Positions 25,268-34,159 are shown, counted from the stretch's first letter. The stretch: 64,000 nucleotides of DNA from Flavobacterium yafengii (GCF_030010375.1 NZ_JASCRY010000001.1:868001-932000); one strand, 5' to 3'. Notes: a model not told the origin generated them from the sequence alone. Numbers and translations: made by a program.

Positions 25268-25300
25268 TTTATAGACGAAAAAATAATAATAGTATCTTTG
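25268..25300 (+). promoter_or_regulatory. promoter of greA
   Basis: TTTA at 25268-25271, a 21-base spacer and TATCTTTG at 25293-25300 fit the Bacteroidetes consensus. Transcription would begin just before the leader hairpin. Confidence 0.55.
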
Positions 25301-25307
25301 TGGAAAG

Positions 25308-25332
25308 AAATCCCGTCCTGATGGGATTTTTT
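25308..25332 (+). terminator. terminator-like hairpin in the greA leader
   Basis: AAATCCC and GGGATTT flank an eight-base loop and run straight into six T residues, 24 bases before the greA ATG. No plus-strand gene ends here, so it is a candidate attenuator of greA. It could alternatively block read-through from upstream. Confidence 0.75.
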
Positions 25333-25355
25333 CTATTTATATAAATGATGAAGTT

Positions 25356-25832
25356 ATGAGTACAGTATCGTATTACACCGCAGAAGGGTTAAAGAAATTA
25401 AGAGAAGAATTAGATTATTTAAAAAGCGTAATGCGTCCAAAAGCATCTGCAGATATAGCCGAAGCAAGAGATAAAGGCGACCTTTCTGAGAATGCCGAAT
25501 ACGATGCTGCTAAAGAAGCACAAGGAATGTTGGAAATGCGTATTGCTAAACTGGAAGAAGTACATTCTAATGCCAGATTAATAGACGAAACACATCTTGA
25601 TGTTTCTAAAGTATTGGTTTTGTCTAATGTGAAAATCAAAAACCAAACCAATGGAATGGAAATGAAATACACGTTAGTAGCTGAAAGTGAAGCCGACTTG
25701 AAAACTGGAAAAATCTCCGTAACCTCACCAATTGGGAAAGGTTTACTTGGAAAATCAGTAGGAGAAGTTGCTGAAATTACAGTGCCTAATGGTGTGTTGA
25801 AATTCGAAATTTTAGAAATCACAAGAGACTAA
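25356..25832 (+). CDS. greA: transcription elongation factor GreA
   Basis: A 158-residue factor that rescues backtracked RNA polymerase by stimulating transcript cleavage. The N-terminal coiled coil (YYTAEGLKKLREELDYL through LSENAEYDAAKEAQGMLEMR) carries the acidic tip with SADIAEARDKGDLSENAEY. The C-terminal FKBP-like domain ends with SPIGKGLLGKSVGEV and ITVPNGVLKFEILEI. The length is standard. A terminator-like hairpin lies between the promoter and the ATG. The HIT-family gene follows 68 bases downstream on the same strand. Confidence 0.97.
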   Translation: MSTVSYYTAEGLKKLREELDYLKSVMRPKASADIAEARDKGDLSENAEYDAAKEAQGMLEMRIAKLEEVHSNARLIDETHLDVSKVLVLSNVKIKNQTNGMEMKYTLVAESEADLKTGKISVTSPIGKGLLGKSVGEVAEITVPNGVLKFEILEITRD

Positions 25833-25900
25833 AGCTAGTATTTAGTTTCTGGTGTAAACAATCGATTATCTTAAAATTTAGTATCTAAAAAGTCTTATTC

Positions 25901-26290
25901 ATGAGTTCCATATTTACAAAAATTATAAACGGAGAAATTCCCTGTTACAAAATCGCAGAAGATGAAAATTTCTTGGCTTTTTTGGATGTAAATCCAAATG
26001 CAAAAGGACACACGCTTTGTATTCCGAAACAAGAAGTAAATAAGATTTTTGAGATGGAAGATGATTTGTATATCGGACTGATGCAGTTTTCTAAAAAAAT
26101 AGCAGTTGCCCTGGAAAAAACGGTTCCGTGTAAAAGAATCGGAATGGCAGTTGTAGGACTTGAAGTTCCCCATGCGCACGTTCATTTGATTCCCTTGAAT
26201 GAAATGGATGAAATGCGTTTTCAAAATAAAGTATCGCTGTCCAAAGACGAATTTGAAGCTTTGGCAGAAAGCATAAAAACCAATTTATAA
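25901..26290 (+). CDS. HIT-family nucleotide hydrolase or transferase
   Basis: A 129-residue histidine-triad protein. The catalytic motif HAHVHLIP is at about residues 91-98, and the N-terminal IFTKIINGEIPCYKIAED with GHTLCIPKQ is typical of the Hint/protein kinase C-interacting branch. Such proteins hydrolyse AMP-linked substrates such as adenosine phosphoramidates. It is probably co-transcribed with greA. A GAAA-loop terminator follows. Confidence 0.93.
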   Translation: MSSIFTKIINGEIPCYKIAEDENFLAFLDVNPNAKGHTLCIPKQEVNKIFEMEDDLYIGLMQFSKKIAVALEKTVPCKRIGMAVVGLEVPHAHVHLIPLNEMDEMRFQNKVSLSKDEFEALAESIKTNL

Positions 26291-26330
26291 TAGTTGTGTA
26301 AAATAAATTGGTACGGTTTTAGTTTAGAAT

Positions 26331-26358
26331 GGGGATAGGTGAAAACCTATCCCCTTTT
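26331..26358 (+). terminator. terminator of the greA-HIT unit
   Basis: GGGGATAGGT, a GAAA tetraloop, ACCTATCCCC and then TTTT make a ten-bp perfect stem. Confidence 0.9.
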
Positions 26359-26383
26359 AATTTTTTGAGCCTACATTATTACT

Positions 26384-27556
26384 ATGAAAAATATTTATTT
26401 AGTACTTTTTTTCTTTTTCTCGTTTATGAGTTTTGGACAGGTCAACACAGGATATTCTTTGGTTGATGCTAAAATGGCTGTTATTCCTGCTAGTTCAACT
26501 ACTTCTACTGATGCAATTGCTAAATATATCAATAGTAATTTCAAAACAGAAACAGACAAAATCAGAGCTATTTTTTACTGGACCGCATCCAATATCAGCT
26601 ATGATGTTGCTAATATGTTTGTCATAAATTTCAATGAAACCGAACAGGAAAAAATCGCAAAGACATTGCGAACCAGAAAAGGGGTTTGTATTCATTATGC
26701 TGTTGTTTTTAATGAGCTTTCGCAAAAAATAGGAATCCAGTCCTATATAATTGACGGATATACAAAGCAAAACGGAAAAGTAGGTGACTTAGCTCACGCT
26801 CGGACAGCTGCAAAAATTGATAAAAAGTGGTATGTGTTTGATCCAACTTGGGGTTCGGGTTATGTCAATAATGGGAGATTTTCAAAAAAAATAAACAACT
26901 ATTATTTTAAGGCGCAACCTGATAAAATAATCGCTTCCCACATTCCATTTGATTATTTGTGGCAATTTTCGAATTATCCTATTACCAATAATGAGTTTTA
27001 TGAAGGGAAAATTCAAATTAATAAAACTAAGAAATACTTTGATTTTGAGAAAGAAATCATCAAATACAATGCTTTGCCTGAAGTGGATCAATTATTTACT
27101 TCGGCAGAAAGAATAGAGAAAAACGGGTTGAAAAATGCTATGATTCTCGAACGTTATGAAGGGAAAAAGCAGCAGTTGACTTATTTGCGACAAAATACAA
27201 ATATTGAAAAATTGAATGCTATTGTGAATGAAATGAATCAGGCAGTTGTCCTGTTGAATGATTTTATTCATTACAGAAACAATAAGTTCAAGCCTACTTT
27301 TTCTGATGATGAAATTAGCAGTATGATTGAAACGCCAAGAGCAAAACTAGCCAAATGTCAGAACGATATTTACAGCGTTGGTGCAGTTGGTAATAAAAAT
27401 GCATCTAATGTAGCGTCGATTAAAGCATCAATTAGAGCAGCTTTGGCGCAAGCCGAAGAACACTCATTATTTGTGAAAAAATATTTGAGTGCCTCTAAAA
27501 TAGTCAGAAAAACGATGTTTTCTAAAGTCTCTTGGTTTGGAGTTCCGCTAAACTAA
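26384..27556 (+). CDS. secreted transglutaminase-like domain protein
   Basis: A 390-residue protein with signal peptide MKNIYLVLFFFFSFMSFGQ. A transglutaminase-core domain occupies about residues 45-190, with the Cys in RKGVCIHYAVVFNEL, the His in GDLAHARTAA and the Asp in KWYVFDPTWGSG, so the catalytic triad is complete. It could be a cysteine protease or cross-linking enzyme outside the cytoplasm. The C-terminal 200 residues are helical without a recognised domain. Its 3' end overlaps that of the convergent histidine kinase gene by nine bases, and no terminator is visible there. Confidence 0.85.
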   Translation: MKNIYLVLFFFFSFMSFGQVNTGYSLVDAKMAVIPASSTTSTDAIAKYINSNFKTETDKIRAIFYWTASNISYDVANMFVINFNETEQEKIAKTLRTRKGVCIHYAVVFNELSQKIGIQSYIIDGYTKQNGKVGDLAHARTAAKIDKKWYVFDPTWGSGYVNNGRFSKKINNYYFKAQPDKIIASHIPFDYLWQFSNYPITNNEFYEGKIQINKTKKYFDFEKEIIKYNALPEVDQLFTSAERIEKNGLKNAMILERYEGKKQQLTYLRQNTNIEKLNAIVNEMNQAVVLLNDFIHYRNNKFKPTFSDDEISSMIETPRAKLAKCQNDIYSVGAVGNKNASNVASIKASIRAALAQAEEHSLFVKKYLSASKIVRKTMFSKVSWFGVPLN

Positions 27557-28702
27557 ATTACTTTTTTTGAAACTGACTTGCATTGTTGTTCCTTTTCCAA
27601 TTTCGGAATTCAGCACTTTGATGGTTCCTTTATGGTACTCTTCCACGATTCTTTTAGTCAATGAAAGACCCAATCCCCAACCGCGTTTTTTAGTTGTAAA
27701 TCCAGGTTCAAAGATGCTTTTGAATTGACTTTTTTGAATCCCGCTTCCAGTATCTGAAACGTTTATTTTTACTGAATCACCTTCTTGCTCAATTTCCAGC
27801 GCTAATTGTCCTTTTCCTTTCATTGCATCGATGGCATTTTTGACAAGATTTTCAATGGTCCAACTGTGTAAAGTTGGATTCAAAGAAACAAGGATGGGAG
27901 ATTTTGGTGCTTTGAATGAAAACTCAATTTGTTTCGAAAATCGGGATTGTAAATAGTCGTAAGACTGAAGCGTTTCTGCAACGATGTCTTTATTTTCTAA
28001 TTTGGGTTCTGAACCTATTTTAGAAAAACGATCGGTTATGGTTTGTAAACGCTCGATGTCTTTTTCAATCTCGAAAGTGGTGCTTTCGCCCACATTTTCA
28101 GATTTCAAGAGTTCGACCCAGCCAATCAATGAAGAAAGCGGAGTTCCTATCTGGTGTGCAGTTTCTTTGGCCATTCCGGCCCAAAGTTTATTTTGCGTAG
28201 CCATTTTGGTACTTCTGTAAAAATTGTAAACGAGCGCTCCAAAAAGCACAATGATAAGCACTAAGGCAACGGGATAGTATTTCAATTTATTCAGTAATGC
28301 GGAATTACCATAATACAGATTTTGAAATTTTCCGGGTACATATTCAATGACAATAGGTTCATTTTCGCTTTTTAATTTGGATAAAAAATCCTTGGCTTTG
28401 CGCTCATTCTTTACAATGGCATCGTCAATATTTACCGTGTTTATGATGCTGTCATTCTCAGTGACAATGATAGGAATAGATGTGTTGTTACTGAAAATCT
28501 GCAGTGGAAGTTCAACATCTGTATTTTCGTCGGCATTGTTAAGTGTTTTTTGAGCTTTTGCCCAAAGGTTCATTTTTAATCGTTCTTCATTTTTGAAGAT
28601 TTGAAAAAAAGTATAAGTGTTCCAGAGAATTAATGAAATGATTAAAAAGGATGCAAAAATAATAACCCAACGAGTTGTATTTCTTCTTTCAGAAAACTGC
28701 AT
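27548..28702 (-). CDS. membrane-bound sensor histidine kinase (orphan)
   Basis: A 384-residue kinase. Two membrane segments (about residues 13-33 and 143-162) enclose a periplasmic sensor region of about 110 residues. The phosphoacceptor helix contains KETAHQIGTPLSSLIGWVE. The ATPase domain has the N box NLVKNAIDAM, the G1 box DTGSGI, the F box FEPGFTTK and the G2 box GWGLGLSL. All catalytic elements are present. No response regulator is adjacent, so its partner must be elsewhere. The signal sensed is unknown. Confidence 0.92.
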   Translation of the reverse strand: MQFSERRNTTRWVIIFASFLIISLILWNTYTFFQIFKNEERLKMNLWAKAQKTLNNADENTDVELPLQIFSNNTSIPIIVTENDSIINTVNIDDAIVKNERKAKDFLSKLKSENEPIVIEYVPGKFQNLYYGNSALLNKLKYYPVALVLIIVLFGALVYNFYRSTKMATQNKLWAGMAKETAHQIGTPLSSLIGWVELLKSENVGESTTFEIEKDIERLQTITDRFSKIGSEPKLENKDIVAETLQSYDYLQSRFSKQIEFSFKAPKSPILVSLNPTLHSWTIENLVKNAIDAMKGKGQLALEIEQEGDSVKINVSDTGSGIQKSQFKSIFEPGFTTKKRGWGLGLSLTKRIVEEYHKGTIKVLNSEIGKGTTMQVSFKKSNLV

Positions 28703-28817
28703 AAATATAATTTAGAAATATAAATATAACGAAATAAATGCTTTTGTATTTTAGTTTTAGACAAAGAATTTTTTTTAAGAAAATCAAACCTTTATTTTAT
28801 TCTAATTTGAGGTTACA

Positions 28818-28849
28818 TTTCTTAAACTTAATTCATTTGTCTACTTTTG
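28818..28849 (+). promoter_or_regulatory. promoter of the flavin reductase-like gene
   Basis: TTTC at 28818-28821, a 20-base spacer and TACTTTTG at 28842-28849. The gene starts 27 bases later. Confidence 0.55.
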
Positions 28850-28876
28850 TATCTTTCAGCAATAAATTAAAAAGGT

Positions 28877-29758
28877 ATGATTACTATTGATCCTAAAAGT
28901 ATTGAAACAGCAAAATTACAAGGGTATTTGCAAAGTTCCGTTGGACCAAGGCCTATTGCTTTTGCCAGTACGATGGATGCTAAAGGGAATCCTAATCTAT
29001 CGCCTTTTAGTTTCTTTAATGTGTTCAGTGCTAATCCTCCGATTCTGATATTTTCGCCTGCAAGACGCGTTCGTGATAATTCGATAAAACACACGTTAAT
29101 CAATGCCGAAGCGACTCGTGAAGTGGTGATTAATGTGGTAAATTATGATATGGTTCAGCAAACTTCTCTAGCTAGTACAGAATATGCTGATGGAGTAAAT
29201 GAGTTTGTAAAATCGGGCTTGACGCCAATAGCTTCGGATGTGGTGAGACCTTTTCGAGTAAAAGAATCACCAGTTCAATTTGAGTGTAAAGTCACTCAGA
29301 TTATTCCGTTGGGAACTGAAGGAGGAGCCGGGAATTTAGTACTTTGTGAAGTAGTTCGCATTCATATTGACGAATCCGTTTTAGACGAAAACGGAGCCAT
29401 TGATCAACATAAAATAGATTTAGTTTCCAGATTAGGCGGCAACTGGTATTCCAGATCGAATCAAGGTCTTTTCGAAGTGCCAAAACCATTATCCACATTA
29501 GGAATTGGAGTGGATGCGATTCCTAATTTTATAAAAGAAAGTCCTATTTTTGATGGAAACGATTTAGGGATTTTAGGCAATATTGAAGCCTTGCCTACAA
29601 AGGAAGAAGTTAGTATATTTGTAAAACAAAATTTCGCGGTAAAAGGAGTTTTAAGCTCCGATGATGCCGAAAAAGTACACTTAGAAGCTAAAAAATATTT
29701 AGATAGTAATGATGTGTTTTCAGCATGGAAAGTACTTTTGGCTGAAAGAAAAAAATAG
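28877..29758 (+). CDS. flavin reductase-like (flavoredoxin-type) protein
   Basis: A 293-residue FMN-binding protein of the flavin reductase/flavoredoxin family. The split-barrel domain occupies about residues 1-210, with the FMN-contacting SSVGPRPIAFASTMDAKGNP and LSPFSFFNVFSANPP segments. The C-terminal 80 residues are an additional helical part that I cannot assign. It probably carries electrons between NAD(P)H or another donor and a flavin acceptor in the cytoplasm. The DUF3127 gene follows 24 bases later. Confidence 0.87.
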   Translation: MITIDPKSIETAKLQGYLQSSVGPRPIAFASTMDAKGNPNLSPFSFFNVFSANPPILIFSPARRVRDNSIKHTLINAEATREVVINVVNYDMVQQTSLASTEYADGVNEFVKSGLTPIASDVVRPFRVKESPVQFECKVTQIIPLGTEGGAGNLVLCEVVRIHIDESVLDENGAIDQHKIDLVSRLGGNWYSRSNQGLFEVPKPLSTLGIGVDAIPNFIKESPIFDGNDLGILGNIEALPTKEEVSIFVKQNFAVKGVLSSDDAEKVHLEAKKYLDSNDVFSAWKVLLAERKK

Positions 29759-29782
29759 AGCAAAACAATTAAAACATAGAAG

Positions 29783-30163
29783 ATGGAAGTTACAGGAAAA
29801 ATTAAAATGATCGATCAAACTAAGGAAGTTGGATCTGGAGGTTTCAAAAAAAGAGATGTTGTAGTTACAACTGATGAGCAGTATCCGCAACATATTCTAG
29901 TTCAGTTTGTTCAGGACAAATGTGACTTATTGAACGGTTTTCAAGTAGGAGAGCCTGTAAAAATTGATATTAATTTAAGAGGTAGAGAATGGACAAATCC
30001 TCAAGGGGAAACAGTTTATTTTAATACTATCCAAGGATGGAGAATAGGAAAATTGCAAGCTGAAGCTCCTTCTGCTGCGCAAATGCCTCCAATGCCAGCT
30101 GCTGAAGCATTTGCACCAGCAACTAACTTAAACGAAGAAGAAGCAGACGATTTGCCTTTTTAA
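29783..30163 (+). CDS. DUF3127 protein with an SSB-like acidic tail
   Basis: A 126-residue protein. The first 92 residues match DUF3127, a Bacteroidetes family with OB-fold-like pattern (MEVTGKIKMI, VVVTTDEQYPQHILVQF, GWRIGKL). An Ala/Pro-rich linker follows, and the protein ends EEADDLPF. That end is almost the same as the tip of the SSB in this window (NDLPF) and of E. coli SSB (DDIPF), which bind repair and replication proteins. The function of DUF3127 is not established; a nucleic-acid role is inferred from fold and tail. It is transcribed with the flavin reductase-like gene. Confidence 0.85.
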   Translation: MEVTGKIKMIDQTKEVGSGGFKKRDVVVTTDEQYPQHILVQFVQDKCDLLNGFQVGEPVKIDINLRGREWTNPQGETVYFNTIQGWRIGKLQAEAPSAAQMPPMPAAEAFAPATNLNEEEADDLPF

Positions 30164-30192
30164 TCATTTGATTTTCGATTGATATAGTAAAC

Positions 30193-30233
30193 AAACCCGA
30201 CAGGTATTCAAAACACTGTCGGGTTTTATTTTT
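30193..30233 (+). terminator. terminator after the DUF3127 gene
   Basis: AAACCCGACAG and CTGTCGGGTTT flank a 12-base loop, followed by a T-rich run. The aat ATG is only about ten bases further on. Confidence 0.88.
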
Positions 30234-30242
30234 TGATAAAGA

Positions 30243-30881
30243 ATGTATTATTTAACTACAGCATTATTCTTTCCACCCGTTTCTCAGACTAATTCTACAG
30301 GTATTCTTGCTCTTGGAGGAGATTTGTCGACTGAGCGTTTACAGCTTGCTTATAGGAATGGGATTTTTCCGTGGTTTGAAGATGGAGAACCTATTACGTG
30401 GTGGTCGCCAAATCCCAGAATGGTTTTGTTTCTGGATGAATTGATTGTATCCAAGAGTATGCGCAACATTCTGAATCGAAATAGTTTCAAGGTTACATTT
30501 AATCAGAATTTCAGGGACGTAATTTCAAACTGTCAGAACATAAAAAGAGACGGACAAAATGGGACTTGGATTACCAATGACATGATTGAAGCCTATTGTA
30601 AATTGAACGAATTAGGTATTGCAAAATCAGTTGAAGTCTGGCAAGATGAGGTTTTGGTTGGTGGATTGTACGGAATTGATTTAGGTCATGTTTTTTGTGG
30701 TGAAAGTATGTTTTCTAAAGTCTCTAATGCTTCCAAAGTGGCTTTCATTACTTTGGTAAACCAATTAAAAAAAGAAAATTACAAACTGTTGGATTGCCAA
30801 GTTTATAATCCGCATCTGGAAAGTTTAGGTTGCAGGGAAATTCATAGAGAAGAATTTATGAAGATTTTGAAAAGCAAATAA
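30243..30881 (+). CDS. aat: leucyl/phenylalanyl-tRNA--protein transferase
   Basis: A 212-residue N-end-rule enzyme that adds Leu or Phe to proteins with N-terminal Lys or Arg and so marks them for ClpAP. Signature segments are LALGGDLSTERLQLAYRNGIFPWF, ITWWSPNPRMVLF, NGTWITNDMIEAYCKLNE and GGLYGIDLGHVFCGESMFS. The length is typical. The ATG lies right behind a terminator hairpin, so its promoter is probably within or before that hairpin. It is convergent with tag, 50 bases away. Confidence 0.96.
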   Translation: MYYLTTALFFPPVSQTNSTGILALGGDLSTERLQLAYRNGIFPWFEDGEPITWWSPNPRMVLFLDELIVSKSMRNILNRNSFKVTFNQNFRDVISNCQNIKRDGQNGTWITNDMIEAYCKLNELGIAKSVEVWQDEVLVGGLYGIDLGHVFCGESMFSKVSNASKVAFITLVNQLKKENYKLLDCQVYNPHLESLGCREIHREEFMKILKSK

Positions 30882-30931
30882 TTTTCAGATTCCGATTTCT
30901 AGTACTTTAAATGGCTACTTCAATCTGATTA

Positions 30932-31492
30932 CTAGCTTTTTTTCCAGCAATCTGCTACGTGATCATCGACCATTCCAGTGGCTTGCATGTGTGCATAAAC
31001 TACGGTGGATCCTACAAATTTAAACCCGCGTTTTTTCAAATCTTTACTAATTTCATCTGAAAGTGGCGTGGTTGCAGGAACTTCTTTTAGGGATTGTCGG
31101 TTGTTTTGAATTGGTTTTCCATCTGTAAATTTCCAAATGTATTTAGAAAAACTACCAAATTCATCTTGAACTTTCATAAATGCAATGGCATTAGAAACGG
31201 CTGCGCGAACCTTTAATTGATTGCGGATGATTCCAGCGTCTTGGAGTAATTCTTGAATTTTATCTTCGCTATAAAGAGCGACTTTTCTATGATCAAAATT
31301 ATCAAAAGCTAATTTGAAGTTTTCTCTCTTTTTTAGGATTGTAATCCAACTTAGTCCAGCTTGAAAAGTTTCCAAGATTAGAAATTCAAATAATTTTTGA
31401 TCTTCATAAACAGGAACTCCCCATTCCTCATCATGGTATTTTTCGTAAATATCAATACCAACACACCATTTACATCTTGTTTTTTCTTCCAT
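30932..31492 (-). CDS. tag: DNA-3-methyladenine glycosylase I
   Basis: A 186-residue base-excision repair enzyme removing 3-methyladenine. It has the N-terminal CKWC and the C-terminal H/C residues (VYAHMQATGMVDDHVADCW) of the zinc site, and the conserved DEEWGVP, LFEFLILETFQAGLSW and GFKFVGST segments. It lies two bases downstream of the queuosine-precursor transporter gene on the same strand and is likely co-transcribed with it. Confidence 0.96.
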   Translation of the reverse strand: MEEKTRCKWCVGIDIYEKYHDEEWGVPVYEDQKLFEFLILETFQAGLSWITILKKRENFKLAFDNFDHRKVALYSEDKIQELLQDAGIIRNQLKVRAAVSNAIAFMKVQDEFGSFSKYIWKFTDGKPIQNNRQSLKEVPATTPLSDEISKDLKKRGFKFVGSTVVYAHMQATGMVDDHVADCWKKS

Positions 31493-31494
31493 GA

Positions 31495-32148
31495 TTATTC
31501 TGTTTCTTCTGATAAATATTTTTTTATAATGTAGTGTCCCAAATAAATTAGAGGAGTCAATAAAATAGCAATTCCTAGTTTGAATGTGTAACCTGTCAAT
31601 GCAGAAGTGATAAAAGTATCAAAGTTGATTTTTCCGGGTAACCAAAAAGCAATTCCAAGTACAATAAAAGAATCGAATAATTGAGAAATTATAGTGGAAC
31701 CCGTTGCTCTAAGCCAGATTTTTTTATTTCCTGTGCGGTTTTTGAAAAACCAAAAAATAGTTACATCAATCAATTGTGAAACTAGAAATGCAATGATACT
31801 TCCAACGATGATCCACATGCTTTGCCCAAAAACAGCAAAGAATTGATCGTCGTTTACCGGACTTATTCCTTTTGCTGCGGGAATGCTTATAGCTAAAAAC
31901 AAAAGGATAAAAGCATAAGCAATTAAACCAGCTGTGATTAAAGACAATTTTTTCACTCCTTTTTCTCCAAAATATTCATTGATTAAATCGGTAGTCAAGA
32001 AAACAATGGGCCAGGGTAAAATGCCGATGCTCATTACAAATGGACCAATTTGTATCAATTTTCCACCGATTAATTCGGCTGTAACGGCATTAGTTATAAA
32101 AATTCCAGCTAGTATAACAAATACAAGCTCTTTTTTGGTTTTAAACAT
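31495..32148 (-). CDS. yhhQ: queuosine precursor transporter (YhhQ/VUT family)
   Basis: A 217-residue inner-membrane protein with about six hydrophobic segments. Family features are the N-terminal NAVTAELIGGKLIQIG, the TTDLINEYFGEKGVKK loop and RATGSTIISQLFDSFIV. YhhQ imports queuine precursors (preQ0/preQ1) for tRNA modification. It is the first gene of a two-gene unit with tag. Confidence 0.9.
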   Translation of the reverse strand: MFKTKKELVFVILAGIFITNAVTAELIGGKLIQIGPFVMSIGILPWPIVFLTTDLINEYFGEKGVKKLSLITAGLIAYAFILLFLAISIPAAKGISPVNDDQFFAVFGQSMWIIVGSIIAFLVSQLIDVTIFWFFKNRTGNKKIWLRATGSTIISQLFDSFIVLGIAFWLPGKINFDTFITSALTGYTFKLGIAILLTPLIYLGHYIIKKYLSEETE

Positions 32149-32217
32149 AAAAAATAATTAGTACTCAAATTTAGTATTTTAATTTATGTTTTTATAAAAC
32201 AGATGGTAGTTGATTTA

Positions 32218-32247
32218 AAAAAAAATCCCATTCTGGTGAATGGGATT
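32218..32247 (-). terminator. terminator of the rpsB-tsf unit
   Basis: On the minus strand, AATCCCATT and AATGGGATT flank a short loop and are followed by a run of eight T residues. Confidence 0.87.
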
Positions 32248-32306
32248 ATATATTTGTAATCAGAATTTAAAATAAATTTAGAATCCTGAAACTATTTTAG
32301 AATAGA

Positions 32307-33131
32307 TTATCCTAAAGCAGCTCTTTTGAAACCTGTTACGATAAGATCTTTATCTAAAGATTTAACATAAGCAGCAACGCTCATTTTGTTATCTTTGATA
32401 TAATCTTGGTTTACTAAAGTGTTGTCTTTAAAGAAACGAGCTAATTTACCTTTAGCGATATTGTCTAACATTGCTTCAGCTTTTCCTTCTTGACGTAGGA
32501 TGTCTTTAGCAATTTCGATTTCTTTAGCGATAGTTTCTGCATTAACACCTTCTTCGTTTAATGCAATTGGAGCCATAGCTGCAGCTTGCATAGATACGTT
32601 TCTTGAAACTTCTTCAGCACCTTCAACATTTGCAGAAAGAGAAACTAAAGTAGCGATTTTGTTTCCAGAGTGGATGTAAGATCCTATGAAAGCACCTTCT
32701 AATTTTTCGAAAGTTCTAATTTCTAGTTTTTCACCGATAACTCCAGTTTGCTCGATTAATTTATCAGCAACAGTTATTCCGTTGAAATCAGCAGCTAAAA
32801 ATTCTTCTTTAGTATTGAAGTTCAATGCTAAATTAGCCATTTCAGTAGCCATTTTCACAAAGTTTTCATTCATCCCTACGAAGTCAGTCTCACAGTTCAA
32901 TGTGATAACAACTCCAGCAGTTTTGTCAGCATTTACAACAGCAATTGCAGCACCTTCAGTAGATTCTCTGTCTGAACGGTTTGCAGCTACTTTTTGTCCT
33001 TTTTTACGTAAGTTTTCGATAGCTAAATCAAAATCTCCTTCTGCTTCAACCAAGGCTTTTTTGCAGTCCATCATACCTGCACCAGTGATTGTTCTTAATT
33101 TATTTACGTCTGCAGCAGTAATTGTTGCCAT
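32307..33131 (-). CDS. tsf: translation elongation factor Ts
   Basis: A 274-residue EF-Ts that exchanges GDP on EF-Tu. The UBA-like N-terminus has VNKLRTITGAGMMDCKKALV, and the core carries the TDFV motif (NCETDFVGMNENF). The C-terminal VNQDYIKDNKMSV segment also fits. It lies 133 bases downstream of rpsB on the same strand, the standard rpsB-tsf pair, and ends at a strong terminator. Confidence 0.98.
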   Translation of the reverse strand: MATITAADVNKLRTITGAGMMDCKKALVEAEGDFDLAIENLRKKGQKVAANRSDRESTEGAAIAVVNADKTAGVVITLNCETDFVGMNENFVKMATEMANLALNFNTKEEFLAADFNGITVADKLIEQTGVIGEKLEIRTFEKLEGAFIGSYIHSGNKIATLVSLSANVEGAEEVSRNVSMQAAAMAPIALNEEGVNAETIAKEIEIAKDILRQEGKAEAMLDNIAKGKLARFFKDNTLVNQDYIKDNKMSVAAYVKSLDKDLIVTGFKRAALG

Positions 33132-33264
33132 ATTGTATTATTTTTTAAGGTTAAAAGTAAAAAATTCCAAGTGTTAAATCCAATTTCCAATTTTATTAAA
33201 TTATCAACTTTAGGTTTCTAATTTTTTTTGGAGAGGAATTTAAAACTTGGAATTAAATGTTTAT

Positions 33265-34062
33265 TTATTCTTCAGTTGCAGTTGGAGCAACAGCTTCTAC
33301 AGCAGGAGCAACTTCTACAGCTTCAGCAGCAGGAGCAACAACTTCAGCAGTAGCTTCAGCTTCTTTGTCAGAACCTCTATCAGAAAGTCCTTCAACAATT
33401 GCAGCAGTAACTAAAGATAAAATTTTATCAATTGATTTAGAAGCATCATCATTTGCAGGAATTACATATTCTACTTCACGAGGATCAGAATTTGTATCAA
33501 CCATTGCAAAAACTGGAATGTTTAATTTTTGAGCTTCTTTTATTGCGATATGTTCCGCTTTGATATCAACTACGAACAATGCAGCTGGTAGTCTAGACAT
33601 GTCAGCGATTGAACCTAAGTTTTTCTCTAATTTAGCACGAAGACGATCAACTTGCAAACGCTCTTTTTTAGAAAGAGTCATGAATGTACCATCTTTCTTC
33701 ATTTTATCAATAGTAGCCATTTTTTTAACAGCTTTACGGATAGTTACGAAGTTAGTTAGCATTCCACCAGGCCATCTTTCAGTGATGTAAGGCATGTTTG
33801 CAGCTTTTGCTTTTTCAGCAACGATGTCTTTTGCTTGTTTTTTGGTAGCAACGAATAATATTTTTCTACCTGATGCAGCGATTTTTTTCAAAGCGTCATT
33901 AGCTTCTTCAATTTTTGCTGCAGTTTTATATAGATTGATAATGTGAATACCATTACGCTCCATATAAATGTAAGGAGCCATGTTTGGATCCCATTTTCTA
34001 GTCATGTGTCCGAAGTGAACACCTGCTTCTAGTAATTCTTTTACTTCTACTTTGTTTGCCAT
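33265..34062 (-). CDS. rpsB: 30S ribosomal protein S2
   Basis: A 265-residue uS2. It starts with the typical LLEAGVHFGHMTRKWDPNM, carries GILHxx-equivalent ERNGIHIINLYKT, and contains RWPGGMLTNFVTIRKAVKKM and VDTNSDPREVEYVIPANDDA. The last 35 residues are an Ala/Glu/Val-rich acidic tail beyond the folded domain. It is preceded by rpsI, with a small leader hairpin in the 173-base gap, and followed by tsf. Confidence 0.98.
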   Translation of the reverse strand: MANKVEVKELLEAGVHFGHMTRKWDPNMAPYIYMERNGIHIINLYKTAAKIEEANDALKKIAASGRKILFVATKKQAKDIVAEKAKAANMPYITERWPGGMLTNFVTIRKAVKKMATIDKMKKDGTFMTLSKKERLQVDRLRAKLEKNLGSIADMSRLPAALFVVDIKAEHIAIKEAQKLNIPVFAMVDTNSDPREVEYVIPANDDASKSIDKILSLVTAAIVEGLSDRGSDKEAEATAEVVAPAAEAVEVAPAVEAVAPTATEE

Positions 34063-34143
34063 TTTGTTCTAGTTTACGTTCTGTTGATTAGCAATGAATA
34101 AATGGCGATTTCTCGGCTTTATACATTTAGATGCTAAACTATT

Positions 34144-34159
34144 TCCTACCTCAGTAGGA
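34144..34159 (-). promoter_or_regulatory. hairpin in the rpsB leader
   Basis: TCCTAC-CTCA-GTAGGA is a six-bp perfect stem between rpsI and rpsB. It lacks a T-run, so it is not a terminator. An S2-binding autoregulatory leader is possible but unproven. Confidence 0.4.
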
